Made by a program: the position numbers and the translations under genes. A stretch of 64,000 bases of DNA from Flavobacterium album (GTDB taxonomy: Bacteria > Bacteroidota > Bacteroidia > Flavobacteriales > Flavobacteriaceae): positions 1,625,001 through 1,689,000 of the forward strand of contig NZ_CP029186.1 in NCBI RefSeq assembly GCF_003096035.1, given 5' to 3'. How positions within the stretch are numbered: the stretch's first letter is position 1; each line of letters starts with the position of its first letter. Positions 16,207 to 25,274 of this stretch are shown one piece after another. The notes beneath the pieces were generated by a model. It was not told the DNA's origin, did no database searches, and saw nothing but the letters and a program-made list of their open reading frames with translations.

Positions 16207-16391
16207 ACGAGTGTAGCTGCTCCCCTCTCCTTTGGAGAGGGGTCGGGGGGTGAGGCCAAATCACAAGAGTAATCACGCACTCTCGGCACGTCCCAACTCC
16301 CTCTCCTTTGGAGAGGGCCGGGGGAGAGGATTACATACATGAGTGTAGCTACTCCCCTCTCCTTGGGAGAGGGGTTGGGGGTGAGGACTTC
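16207..16391 (+). repeat. hairpin repeat cluster 5 (three units)
   Basis: Unit 1 with GAGTGTAGCT leader, unit 2 with CTCTCGGCACGTCCCAACTC leader, and a second unit-1 copy starting at 16341. Confidence 0.85.
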
Positions 16392-16426
16392 AAGAGAGGG
16401 TCCATTTAACTAAATGACCAGCTATC

Positions 16427-16531
16427 ATTAGTAGCGAAAAGCCGTCGCACTCCAGCCACCCTTATTCCTGCTATCCGCTATATCCCCGCCGAAAAAAGCG
16501 GGGGATACCGCTCCTATCAGGGCTAATGAGG
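16427..16531. repeat. flavobacterial 'AGCCCTGATAG' palindromic element
   Basis: Read on the minus strand it runs TTAGCCCTGATAGGAGCGG, a hairpin (TATCCCC/GGGGATA, 16481-16507) and AGCGGATAGCAGGAATAAGG. I recognise this arrangement as a common intergenic element of Flavobacterium chromosomes. This is from memory of such sequences, not a search. Confidence 0.55.
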
Positions 16532-16582
16532 CAGTTTTAGGCATATTTGCTAAGGCTTCACCAAACCGCGACAAAGCTCCTG

Positions 16583-16711
16583 CATGAGTGTAGCTCACTT
16601 CCCTCTCCTTTGGAGAGGGGTCGGGGGGGTGAGGCCAAATCACAAGAGTAATCACGCACTCTCGGCACGTCCCAACTCCCTCTCCTTTGGAGAGGGTTGG
16701 GGAGAGGACTA
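16583..16711 (+). repeat. hairpin repeat cluster 6 (composite)
   Basis: Nearly identical to the first two units of cluster 5: 67 bases without a difference, and only one base of length difference in the preceding G run. Ends 79 bases before the next start codon. Confidence 0.85.
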
Positions 16712-16790
16712 CAATGAGAGAAAATCCACATTCATAAACCCCTCTTTTTTCAAACCTGAAACAAAACACCCTCCACCACATTACTACAAT

Positions 16791-17539
16791 ATGGAAATCA
16801 TACTACCCGAAAATATCAGCGAGATAACTCTCGGAAAGTTTATCAAATACGATGAGCTGCTGCAACGCGATTTAGATCAGCAAAATTTCAACAGGCGAAA
16901 AATAGCGCTGTTTACAGGAATCCCTTTTAAAGACACAGCGCGCCTCAGGCAGGCAGATTATGACAGGCTCATTCTCAAGATCGATGCGGCGCTCAATACC
17001 GATGCAGAATTCACCGACCGCTTTACCATGCACGGTATTGAATTTGGTTTTATCCCCGACTTCGATAAGATCACCATTGGCGAATTCGCCGACCTCTCCC
17101 AGCACGGCCTGAGTTCAGAAACCCTCCACAGGCTCATGGCCGTACTCTTCCGACCCGTCATAAAGACTATTGGCAGCAGCTATGTTATTATGCCTTATGA
17201 TGGTACCGAAGAATATGCCGAAATGATGAAGGATATGCCGCTTAATGCCGTCAATGGTGCGCTGGTTTTTTTTTACAGTTTAGCGAGCGAATTACAGGCA
17301 GCTACCCAGAAGTATTTGACGGAGGAACTACTGAGGGAAAATCCGCGTCCGAATTTTTCAAGGACTTCGGCTGGTATCCGACGATTAAAAAACTGGCTAA
17401 AAACGACATTCTCAAGATCCCGAAGATCGAAAAATTAGGCCTTCACCAATGCCTCGTTTTCCTCGCCTGCGAAATGGTCGAGAGCAAGGTAAAAGCAGCC
17501 ATCAGGAAAGGAAATAACACCCAAACATCATATTTATAA
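16791..17539 (+). CDS. probable tail assembly chaperone, made by -1 frameshift (249-residue product)
   Basis: From ATG 16791 the frame is open to 17438 (215 residues), ending in an unconvincing Ser/Arg-rich tail (TFSRSRRSKN). The -1 frame, open across the end, encodes SEFFKDFGWYPTIKKLAKND, then IPKIEKLGLHQCLVFLACEM. This resembles the C-terminus of tail-assembly proteins in Bacteroidota phages, and it ends with TAA at 17537-17539 overlapping the next ATG (TAATG). The frames can be joined at nine T (17266-17274; codons GTT TTT TTT TAC), giving 161 + 88 = 249 residues. A weaker slip at a T5 near 17366 is possible. The ATG at 16791 is chosen because upstream codons lie in repeats. A one-base indel in the T run is the alternative. 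Confidence 0.7.
17266..17274 (+). promoter_or_regulatory. T9 slippery run, proposed -1 frameshift site
   Basis: In the zero frame the ribosome reads GTT TTT TTT TAC. Both Phe tRNAs re-pair perfectly after slipping one base back. Polymerase slippage in the T run (adding one T) would have the same effect. Confidence 0.55.
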
Positions 17540-17994
17540 TGAACGGATACAGCCAGCTTTTAAGGTACATAAAACAAATAGCACATCCCCTTGTAAACAC
17601 TATTACCCAGGGCGATTTTGATAAAGTCGATACTGCAAAGCACAATATCTTCCCGTTGCTGCATGTCGCTATAGGCAATGCCTCGTTTCCTAGCGAAGGC
17701 GTAGTGAGATTTAGCATACAGGTAGGCTGCTTCGATATCCGCGACAGTAACAGGCAGGTCAGTGATGATAAGTACTACGACAACGACAATGAGATTGACA
17801 ACCTCAATGCAACACTGGCCATACTCAACCGTATATGGCTGCTGATGTTGAAAGATTTTGAAGAGCTCAACATATCGGCCAGCGACTCGCCAAGTCTTGA
17901 TATATGCACAGAGTATGAGCAAAATCTGCTTGATGGCTGGATCATGACATTCGAAGTAGAAACGCCAAATGATATAATTAACCTATGCCAATAA
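17539..17994 (+). CDS. putative tail terminator / tail completion protein
   Basis: 151 residues. The order of elements (HNIFPLLHVAIGNASF, then RFSIQVGCFDIRD, then NDNEIDNLNATLAILNRIW, then LDGWIMTFEVETP) resembles small tail-completion proteins of Bacteroidota siphoviruses, which cap the tail tube. It starts in the TAATG overlap of the upstream gene and ends 10 bases inside the next one. Family call is from pattern and position. Confidence 0.6.
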   Translation: MNGYSQLLRYIKQIAHPLVNTITQGDFDKVDTAKHNIFPLLHVAIGNASFPSEGVVRFSIQVGCFDIRDSNRQVSDDKYYDNDNEIDNLNATLAILNRIWLLMLKDFEELNISASDSPSLDICTEYEQNLLDGWIMTFEVETPNDIINLCQ

Positions 17995-18503
17995 AGGACC
18001 TTCTCGAAGAATTAGGCAAAACCGTACAGAAAAATGCCAAGGAAAGGCTTGCCGCATTAGGAAGGTCAGATACCGGCCAGCTCGCAAACAGTATCAAATA
18101 CGAAGTAAGGTCCGGCAAAGACAACTACAAGCTTACTATCTCTACATTAGAGTATGGTGCTTATATAGATCAGGGAGTAAGGGGCAAAAGCAGTAGTTCC
18201 CGGGCACCCCAAAGCCCCTTCCGGTTTGGCAGTGGCAAAGGGAAAAAAGGGGGCCTCACAACAGCAATCGAAACCTGGGTCAAAAGAAAAAAGATACAGT
18301 TTAAAGACAAAGGCACCGGGAAGTTCCTTAGCTCCAAACAAACAGCATTCCTGATTACACGTTCGGTTTACAACAAAGGCATAAAAACCTCTGGTTTTTT
18401 AACCAAACCCTTTGAAGACGAATTTTTCAGGCTCCCAAAAAAACTTGCAACTGCCTACCTCCCAGAAATACTCGAAGAAATAAGAAAAGCCCTCAAGCAA
18501 TAA
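17985..18503 (+). CDS. HK97 gp10-like minor tail / neck protein
   Basis: 172 residues. The N-terminus has the gp10-type pattern of a helix followed by DTGQLANSIKYEV and LEYGAYIDQGVRGKSS, then a long helix and ITRSVYNKGIKTSGFLTKPF near the end. Proteins of this type join the head and tail. Overlaps the previous gene by 10 bases. Confidence 0.75.
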   Translation: MPIKDLLEELGKTVQKNAKERLAALGRSDTGQLANSIKYEVRSGKDNYKLTISTLEYGAYIDQGVRGKSSSSRAPQSPFRFGSGKGKKGGLTTAIETWVKRKKIQFKDKGTGKFLSSKQTAFLITRSVYNKGIKTSGFLTKPFEDEFFRLPKKLATAYLPEILEEIRKALKQ

Positions 18504-18824
18504 CTAAACCTCCAGCTTCTATAATCAACATAGAAACCTCACATCGCTCCAACTAACCAGTCTGAGTGTAGCTCTGCCCCCTCTCCTTGGGAGAGGGGTT
18601 GGGGGTGAGACTTAACCAATAAATCCCCTTACAACCGAACAACCAAGAGGGATAAGGCAAGGATTAACCAGCCCGAGTGTAGCTCTCTCCCCTCTCCTTG
18701 GGAGAGGGCCTGCCTGCCGGTAGGCAGGGTTGGGGGTGAGGCCAATAAGAATAACACTCCTCTCGGCACGTCACGCTCCCTCTCCTTTGGAGAGGGCCGG
18801 GGAGAGGATTAAAAACCAAAACCA
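18504..18824 (+). other. gap filled with hairpin repeats
   Basis: 321 bases, mostly repeat cluster 7; no gene seen. Confidence 0.75.
18562..18810 (+). repeat. hairpin repeat cluster 7 (three units, one with nested palindrome)
   Basis: A unit-1 copy, a second one at about 18674 with the extra CCTGCCTGCCGGTAGGCAGG, and a unit-2 copy with CTCTCGGCACGTCACGCTCC. It ends only 15 bases before the next start codon, closer than any other cluster. Confidence 0.85.
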
Positions 18825-19832
18825 ATGAGCATCAAAACATTATCCCCGCATTACATAAGCATACCGCTAACAAGCCCGCTCACCGGGGTTATATGCAGCA
18901 GCTACGAGGTGCGCATCTATATTTGGGATGGCAGCAAAACCGCAATCCCGGCAGAACCTTCTTACACGATGACAAAAATAAATGCATCGGGATCTTCACG
19001 GAGCGACAGGATAAATATCGCCCGCATAGCCAGCGATTTCATCGGGTTTGAGTGTATTCCGCAGCAGGGAACAGTACTCGTCGATGGTAATAACCAGGTG
19101 TGGATAAAATACGAATGTTATTACAACGATTCCCCCACTGTGCCGGCGCTTCAGGAAGTAAGCCTCGCGCTTAAAGGCTACGGCTATTTCCTCGAAGGCG
19201 AAAATCCGCAGTTGCCATCAAACAAGATACTCCTCACTGGCGACGAGTTCAAAGTCAGCAGGGATGGACGCTTTGTTTTGCCTATCATGGTAGATGAACC
19301 GCCTGTACCGATAAGAACGCTTACTATAAACAACTTCGTAAGGTCAACAGGCGTTAACTACACCCTTACCGCTACAGCCAATTTCCCCTACACCGAAATA
19401 TTTGTATCTGCAAGGCCGGTGGGAAGCAGCAGTTGGACACCAGTAGAGCATTCCGGCAGCAGCTATATTGTCCCATCCGGAATAGCGTCAGGCCTGTTCG
19501 AAGTACGTGCCGGCGCATTCGATCCTGTAACATCAGCCATTATCTATTCGGCAGTTTATAACATTACCGCCATCAGGATATACAAAGTCGAGCCATACAG
19601 CAGCGGCTATGCAACTCGGATTTTTTACAACCTGAATATAAATGCAACCACAGTCGATCTCCAGCTATATAATAATGGCTCCTGGCAAAGCTGGCCGTAT
19701 GATGCCAACAGTCCCAGGTATTTCTCCTGGACTCCTACAGGGAACCAAAAAATCAGGATGATGGTAAATGGCAACTATTCAAACGAGGTGTCACTAACCA
19801 TACCATTAGCAGCAACCATTAACATCCCGTAA
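18825..19832 (+). CDS. phage tail structural protein
   Basis: 335 residues, almost all beta strands. It has immunoglobulin-like segments (TGVNYTLTATANFPYTEIFV, then WTPVEHSGSSYIVPSG, and QKIRMMVNGNYSNEVSLTIP at the end). No catalytic motif. Placed between the neck and hub-like genes, it is probably part of the tail tip or baseplate. The family is not identified. Confidence 0.6.
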   Translation: MSIKTLSPHYISIPLTSPLTGVICSSYEVRIYIWDGSKTAIPAEPSYTMTKINASGSSRSDRINIARIASDFIGFECIPQQGTVLVDGNNQVWIKYECYYNDSPTVPALQEVSLALKGYGYFLEGENPQLPSNKILLTGDEFKVSRDGRFVLPIMVDEPPVPIRTLTINNFVRSTGVNYTLTATANFPYTEIFVSARPVGSSSWTPVEHSGSSYIVPSGIASGLFEVRAGAFDPVTSAIIYSAVYNITAIRIYKVEPYSSGYATRIFYNLNINATTVDLQLYNNGSWQSWPYDANSPRYFSWTPTGNQKIRMMVNGNYSNEVSLTIPLAATINIP

Positions 19833-19834
19833 TC

Positions 19835-20404
19835 ATGCGAATTACCGTAATATCCTACCCGCTACACGAGATCAATTATACTATCGAAGCCGAAAAAAGC
19901 TACTACTCAAACAAAATAGTAAAATACCTGTGGGTTAATATCGCCGAAGCCGTATCCGATGAATATGTGGAAATAAGCTATAATGGTGTCGTAAAAACCC
20001 TCCTGATTACCGATGAGTGCCGCTATACGCCTATAGATATTGCATTTCAGAACAAGGAAGGCGCTATACAGTTGTTCACCTTCTTCAAGGCAAAAAAAGA
20101 TACCATTACTACAACAAGCGAGAACTTCGAAAGCAACAGGCCCATCGGCAGCCACCAGTTCATAAAATACAATGTGAACGCCAAAACCAAATTCACGGTC
20201 AACAGCGGTTTCATAACCGAAGACAAGAACGAAGCCATCAGGCAGCTCCTTCTTTCCGAAAGGGTTTGGATGCTATCAGGAGATACAGCTATCCCGTTAA
20301 ACGTAAGCACCTCCAGCCAGGAATTTAAAAACCGCCAAAACGACCGCCTTATAAATTACGCCATAGAATTCGAGCACGCCTACTACGAAAACAACAACAT
20401 ATAA
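19835..20404 (+). CDS. phage tail protein of unknown function
   Basis: 189 residues, starting two bases after the previous stop. Strand-rich (RITVISYPLHEINYTIEAEK, then YVEISYNGVVKTLLITDEC), with a C-terminal part LINYAIEFEHAYYENN that resembles the ends of tail-tip proteins. Co-expressed with the gene before it. No family assigned. Confidence 0.55.
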   Translation: MRITVISYPLHEINYTIEAEKSYYSNKIVKYLWVNIAEAVSDEYVEISYNGVVKTLLITDECRYTPIDIAFQNKEGAIQLFTFFKAKKDTITTTSENFESNRPIGSHQFIKYNVNAKTKFTVNSGFITEDKNEAIRQLLLSERVWMLSGDTAIPLNVSTSSQEFKNRQNDRLINYAIEFEHAYYENNNI

Positions 20405-20485
20405 CCGGCATTAAATTCCAAAACAAATCCCAAATCCCAAACAAGAAGTCTCTTGTCTGAGAATAAGCAGGATATCTTGCCGGCA

Positions 20486-20598
20486 TGAGTGTAGCTGCCC
20501 CTCTCCTTTGGAGAGGGGTTGGGGTGAGGCCAAATAATCACCCCTCTCGGCACGTCTCGCTCCCCTCTCCTTGGGAGAGGGGTCGGGGGTGAGGACTT
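20486..20598 (+). repeat. hairpin repeat cluster 8 (composite)
   Basis: Unit 1 (GAGTGTAGCTGCCC) followed by unit 2 (CTCTCGGCACGTCTCGCTCC) and GGGGGTGAGGACTT. Confidence 0.85.
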
Positions 20599-20636
20599 AA
20601 AATTGATGATCCCAATAATTATAACATGATCACATT

Positions 20637-20747
20637 TACGTGCCTTAAACCCCAAAGGGGTTAAATACTATAGCCCTGGGCATCGCCCGGGGTTGCCGCG
20701 ACAACAACGCCAAAGCCCTGAAAGGGCGCAATCTCACAACATAAACC
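20637..20747. repeat. 'CCCGGGGTTGCC' palindromic element
   Basis: Three nested hairpins in a row: AACCCCAAAGGGGTT (20648-20662), a CCCTGGGCATCGCCCGGGG arm and GCCCTGAAAGGGC (20715-20727). The pattern of a CCCGGGGTTGCC core with an AGGGC hairpin is a known type of dispersed element in Bacteroidota; recognised from memory. It reaches the start codon of the next gene. Confidence 0.55.
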
Positions 20748-23039
20748 ATGATGCTTAAAATCTACATCGAAGACCAGCTGTTGGACCTCTTCAAAGACGA
20801 ATCCATAGAACTCAATAGCTCCGTGGCCAATACCGAAGACGTTTCCAAGCTGAATACCGACTATACCAAAACATTCACTGTCCCAGCTAGCGACAGGAAC
20901 AACTATATATTTAAGCATTACTATAATGCCGACATCGACAATACGTTTGATGCCCGTACAAAAAAGAGCTGCCGTATCGAGTTGGATGGCATGCCCTTCC
21001 GTACCGGTAAGATGAGGTTGGAAAAAGTATCTGTAAAAAACGGCCTTGCAAGTTCCTACACCATCAACTTCTGGGGCAACCTTGTCAATTTTAAAACGCT
21101 CATAAAAGAAGATCTGCTGAGCAGCCTTAATATGTTGGCGTACGATCATATCTACAATTTTGATAATGTAAAGGCCGGGCTTAATACAGGGCTGTTCGAT
21201 CGCGATATTATCTACACCCTTTTAAGCCAGCGCCGCCAGTTCATGTACAGTTCGGACAATGCAAATAATACTAATGGCGAAAAGCTCGTAAACATCGCAT
21301 ATAACGGCCAGGATAGGGGTATAGGCTGGAGCGACCTCAAGCCGTCTATAAGGGTGCTGGCCATCATTGAGGCTATCGAAGAAAAATACGGAATCACTTT
21401 TAGCCGCGACTTCTTTGGGCGGAATGAATTCAAAGAGTTGTATATGTGGCTTAATAATGACGAAGGTGCGCAGTATACGGAGCAGGCTGTCAACTGGATC
21501 AACGGCAATGGAGAAGTATTCGGTTTTAACGACGACACAACCGATACCTGGACTGTAGCGCAGTATCCTTTCAACGATTATCATAACATGCTGTACCGTG
21601 TAACGATCACTCCTCAGGCAGGGTATGAAAACGTACCCTACAGGATTATTGCAAAAAATAATAATAATGGTATTCAAACTATACATCAGCAGGTTGATGC
21701 CACAGGGGAATATACAGTAGAATTTACTGCTGCGCCAGACCCGCCTTTCAGCCTGAAATTCTATGTAAGCGCGGCTGCTACTTTTGAGTATGATGCCTAC
21801 ATACTGCTGCGTGCAGATCGTGCAGCATTTCCTTATGGCCATACCGATAAGGATGCCGATGCAAATATCAGTATGATTGTAGATACTTTCAACGTAGCCC
21901 CGGCACTGCCAAACATGAAAATTATCGACTTTCTCAAGGGGCTGTTCAATATGTTCAAGCTCGTTGCCATTCCCGATAATTTGGGTAACATGTATATAAA
22001 TACCATTGACGATTATTACCATGCGGGAACCGTACATGATATAACAAAATGGGTCGATTGGGAAAAGTACGATGTGGAGCGTGCCAGGATATTTAGCACC
22101 ATGAATTTTAAGTACCAGGCGCCAACCACAATTCTCAACATGCAGTACTTAAAAAATACCGGTATTGCCTATGGTGATGCACAGATAAGCCTTGATGACG
22201 AAGAAGGTGAGCCGCTGGATGGCGAAACGCTCGAGATATCCCTCCCTTTTGAAACGATTCTGTTCGAAAGGCTGAAAGATATTCACACCAATACCCTGAC
22301 AACTATCCAATATGGCCTTATTCTTAACGAAACCCTTGAACCCGCAAAGCCAAAAGCAGTAATTTATTACAATAACAGGGTATCCATTTCGGCCAATCCT
22401 ATCTCACTTACAGATAATGATGGCAATGCCAACCAGATAATGGGGCTTATAAATACGCCAGGTCATACATTAGGCCTGGATTCGGGCAACTTTTCACTGC
22501 TTTGGAACGAAGAAAACTCCACATGGAGCTATGCCAGGATTTTAGGGACATTATTTAAAAATTACTGGTCTTCGTATATCACGTCAATATTCAATGTAAA
22601 ACGGCGGAATTTTAAGTTCAGCGCCATTCTCCCCGCATGGCTCCTAACAAAACTGAAACTCAACGACGTGCTTTACATAAAGGACAGGTATTACCGCATT
22701 AACGACTTTACGGTAGACCTTACCACGCGCGAAACCAGCCTGAACCTTATAAATACCTTCGAAACCAATTTTGGCCTCTTTGCGCCATCGCAATCCCGGG
22801 TAACGCTTAGCGCAATAGAGCAGCTATACGGCGTGTATGTGACCAATGGCGCTGTGATGGATATTACAAAAGAAGATACCGGGTCGGGAACTTCATGGGC
22901 CGATGTGCACCGGGAGGGCTACAACCTCAACATTTTTGTAAACGAAAATACTACGGGCGAAACAAGGGCAATGTTCATCAACGTCAGCAATGGCGCAGGC
23001 AGGTCATTCCAGATATACCTAATACAAAACGCACAATGA
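20748..23039 (+). CDS. large tail protein, hub/baseplate-like
   Basis: 763 residues. The N-terminus (SSVANTEDVSKLNTDYTKTF, then TVPASDRNNYIFKHYYNADI, then FDARTKKSCRIELDG, RTGKMRLEKVSV) is characteristic of a large tail protein in Bacteroidota siphoviruses. The last 80 residues (from about VTLSAIEQLYGVYVTNGAVM) look like a BACON/Ig-like domain. A likely baseplate hub or tail-associated adhesin. It precedes the tape-measure gene here, whereas baseplate genes usually follow it. Confidence 0.65.
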   Translation: MMLKIYIEDQLLDLFKDESIELNSSVANTEDVSKLNTDYTKTFTVPASDRNNYIFKHYYNADIDNTFDARTKKSCRIELDGMPFRTGKMRLEKVSVKNGLASSYTINFWGNLVNFKTLIKEDLLSSLNMLAYDHIYNFDNVKAGLNTGLFDRDIIYTLLSQRRQFMYSSDNANNTNGEKLVNIAYNGQDRGIGWSDLKPSIRVLAIIEAIEEKYGITFSRDFFGRNEFKELYMWLNNDEGAQYTEQAVNWINGNGEVFGFNDDTTDTWTVAQYPFNDYHNMLYRVTITPQAGYENVPYRIIAKNNNNGIQTIHQQVDATGEYTVEFTAAPDPPFSLKFYVSAAATFEYDAYILLRADRAAFPYGHTDKDADANISMIVDTFNVAPALPNMKIIDFLKGLFNMFKLVAIPDNLGNMYINTIDDYYHAGTVHDITKWVDWEKYDVERARIFSTMNFKYQAPTTILNMQYLKNTGIAYGDAQISLDDEEGEPLDGETLEISLPFETILFERLKDIHTNTLTTIQYGLILNETLEPAKPKAVIYYNNRVSISANPISLTDNDGNANQIMGLINTPGHTLGLDSGNFSLLWNEENSTWSYARILGTLFKNYWSSYITSIFNVKRRNFKFSAILPAWLLTKLKLNDVLYIKDRYYRINDFTVDLTTRETSLNLINTFETNFGLFAPSQSRVTLSAIEQLYGVYVTNGAVMDITKEDTGSGTSWADVHREGYNLNIFVNENTTGETRAMFINVSNGAGRSFQIYLIQNAQ

Positions 23040-23251
23040 TAGCAGAAACCATCAAAATGCTCCAGTCCGGTCAATGGTACGGCTGCGGGCACACCATCGA
23101 GATCGCAAAAGGTAAGAACGCAATTCCCGGGACATGGAAGGAAACCAAAGAAAAAATAAGGCGCATCAGGTATATGCAGGCCACCGAAATGCAGAAGGAG
23201 AATATCCAAAAATCTAAAAAGATGATATCATGGCTGAAAAGTATGAAATAG
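23036..23251 (+). CDS. small phage protein between hub and tape measure
   Basis: 71 residues, starting in an ATGA overlap (23036-23039) with the previous stop. N-terminal part MIAETIKMLQSGQWYGCGHT, then a Lys/Arg-rich helix. It overlaps the tape-measure start by 22 bases, so it is embedded between two long genes. A longer open frame beginning 47 codons earlier is mostly in another gene and is not needed. Confidence 0.6.
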   Translation: MIAETIKMLQSGQWYGCGHTIEIAKGKNAIPGTWKETKEKIRRIRYMQATEMQKENIQKSKKMISWLKSMK

Positions 23252-25164
23252 AATTAGAGTTTAACGTAGAAACGAATATTGAGAATGTTACCAATAATAC
23301 TATAAACTTTATACAAGCGACTGATAAAGCAGGGGATGCACTTGAAAAGGCTGAAAAAAAGAGCAAGAACTTTGCAGATAGTATTATGGATCAGGGTAAA
23401 GAAATACTTGACAGTGGCCCGGTAATGAAAATACTTAATGATGCTACTAACAATTATGCTAACAAGGTTAAAGATGTTGTCGATGTTACGAAAGTATTTA
23501 TTAAGCAGCAAACTATATCGGCGTTGGCACAAAAGGCATATAATATCGTAGTTGGCAGCTCGAGTGGCGTCATGAAAACGTTTAGAGGTGCTTTAGTCAG
23601 TACAGGGATTGGGGCAATAGCGGTCGCTCTGGGTATGCTGATTGCGAATTTCGATGATGTAAAAAAATTCGTAATGAATGCTGTTCCGGGACTGAAAGCA
23701 TTTGGCGAGGCAATCGGCGGAATTGTAAATTGGGTGACCGACTTTATAGGTGCTACTTCTGATGCATCTCGAGCTGTTGACAAAATGGCCGATGAAGCCG
23801 ATAAAAGCATTAAAAGGAGCCAGGACTTTCTGGATATGTACGGCGATAAATACGATGAATTTACCAAAGCAAAATTTCAGGCAAATATTGATTATCAAAA
23901 CAAGATAAAAGAACTCAATGAGGATGCGGATAAAGATGAACAGCAAAAACTAAAAGAAATTGCTATTTATGCTGAAAAACGTAACAGGATGATTGACAAA
24001 GCTGATATGGACAGGGCGGCAGCTAATAAGAAAAGGCGTGATAAAGAAGATGCAGAAGAAAAGGCAAGGCTGGACAAACTCGCAGAAAACGCACAAAAGA
24101 AGAGGGATGAAGCCATTGCAAGAGAAAAAGAGCGCACGGGGGCTATATCTAAAATCCTTGATGATTATCGCAAAAGAGAAGAAGATGCGAATGCGAAAAC
24201 TGCGATTGAAAAAATAAACCTTGAAGAAGAAAGAGTTCTTGCTGAGCTTGTAAGGCTCAAGGCGAGTGAAGACGAAAAAGCCAAAGTACGGGAGTATTAT
24301 AATAAGCAACGTATTGCTGAAGAACAAAGGGTTGCAGATGAGAAAAAAGCGATCGAAGCCGCAAAGCAACAGGAGTTAAAAGCAGTTGAAGAAACAAAGC
24401 TTGCTTCCGACAAAGCCCTTGCTCTTGATAAAAAGCAATGGGATATAGATCATGAGACTGATCCATTGGTAAAGCTCCAAAAAGAGCGGGAGCTTATGGA
24501 AGAGCAATCCAAAATAGAAACTGATAATCTGAAAAAAGTTATCGATAATGAAAGTCTGTCTTTAAAAGAACGTGCTGATGCGCAGGCACAATATGCGATG
24601 ATCGAGCAAAACCTGAAGCAGTCACTTTCTGACCAGGATCAAAAGATTAGTGACCAGGAAGAAGCAAATGCCGATAAAAAGAAAAAAGATGATGAAGGTG
24701 TTGCCCAAAACCGTTTGAATGTCGCCACCAACACCGCAAAAATGCTTTTAGAAATGGGGGGCAAAGGCGCCGAGCTTGCAAAAGGAATGGCTGTATCACA
24801 AGCAATCCAGGATACTTATAAAGGTGCTAATGCAGCATATGCAAGTATGGTCGAAATACCGTTAGTAGGCCCCGCGCTTGGTGCAGCAGCAGCCGGGGTA
24901 GCTGTGGCATCCGGCTTAATGAACGTCAAAAAAATACTCGCCACAAAACCGGTAGAAAAAAGCGCACCCGGAGGATCGGCAGCCGGAGGTGGCGCAGCCC
25001 CACCCGCAGCTCCGGCCTTCAATCTTGTCCAGGGCACAGGCACCAACCAGATCGCCGAAGCTATAGGCGGCCAAAACACCCCTATACAAGCCTACGTGGT
25101 AAGCAGTAATGTCACCTCTGCGCAAAGCCTCGACCGCAACATCGTAGAGCAAAGCACGCTTTAA
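23230..25164 (+). CDS. tail tape-measure protein
   Basis: 644 residues. N-terminal mixed part, hydrophobic segment around residues 115-180 (GALVSTGIGAIAVALGMLIA, then GEAIGGIVNWVTDFIG), a long Lys/Glu/Ala-rich coiled coil (about 220-480), and an Ala/Gly-rich hydrophobic end (ALGAAAAGVAVASGLM). This is the usual make-up of tape-measure proteins. At roughly 1.5 angstrom per residue the tail would be close to 100 nm, so a long non-contractile tail is likely. Confidence 0.85.
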   Translation: MAEKYEIELEFNVETNIENVTNNTINFIQATDKAGDALEKAEKKSKNFADSIMDQGKEILDSGPVMKILNDATNNYANKVKDVVDVTKVFIKQQTISALAQKAYNIVVGSSSGVMKTFRGALVSTGIGAIAVALGMLIANFDDVKKFVMNAVPGLKAFGEAIGGIVNWVTDFIGATSDASRAVDKMADEADKSIKRSQDFLDMYGDKYDEFTKAKFQANIDYQNKIKELNEDADKDEQQKLKEIAIYAEKRNRMIDKADMDRAAANKKRRDKEDAEEKARLDKLAENAQKKRDEAIAREKERTGAISKILDDYRKREEDANAKTAIEKINLEEERVLAELVRLKASEDEKAKVREYYNKQRIAEEQRVADEKKAIEAAKQQELKAVEETKLASDKALALDKKQWDIDHETDPLVKLQKERELMEEQSKIETDNLKKVIDNESLSLKERADAQAQYAMIEQNLKQSLSDQDQKISDQEEANADKKKKDDEGVAQNRLNVATNTAKMLLEMGGKGAELAKGMAVSQAIQDTYKGANAAYASMVEIPLVGPALGAAAAGVAVASGLMNVKKILATKPVEKSAPGGSAAGGGAAPPAAPAFNLVQGTGTNQIAEAIGGQNTPIQAYVVSSNVTSAQSLDRNIVEQSTL

Positions 25165-25274
25165 TCGGAGTCTCAGTATTCATTCGCAGTTTCATGTCAT
25201 CAACACAATTTCCTTTTAGATACTTCCGGTAGACGTGTTGCACTGCAATGTCTCACATAATTAATTTAATTAAC

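Larger units (their letters stand above)
16163..16790 (+). other. 628-base gap made of repeats
   Basis: It contains hairpin clusters 5 and 6 (16207-16391, 16583-16711) around a different element (16427-16531). ORFs that can be drawn here are by-products of the repeats. Two 67-base stretches (16251-16317 and 16630-16696) are identical. Confidence 0.8.
20405..20747 (+). other. gap with two repeat families
   Basis: 343 bases holding hairpin cluster 8 and a CCCGGGG-type element; no gene seen. Confidence 0.75.

Noticed and set aside
16584..16790. Longer N-terminus for the frameshifted phage gene
   Set aside because: The extra codons are translated repeat sequence; the ATG at 16791 starts the first protein-like sequence.
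21222..22037. Leftward 271-codon ORF within the hub-like gene
   Set aside because: Shadow of the 763-residue gene; no motif, signal or start context.
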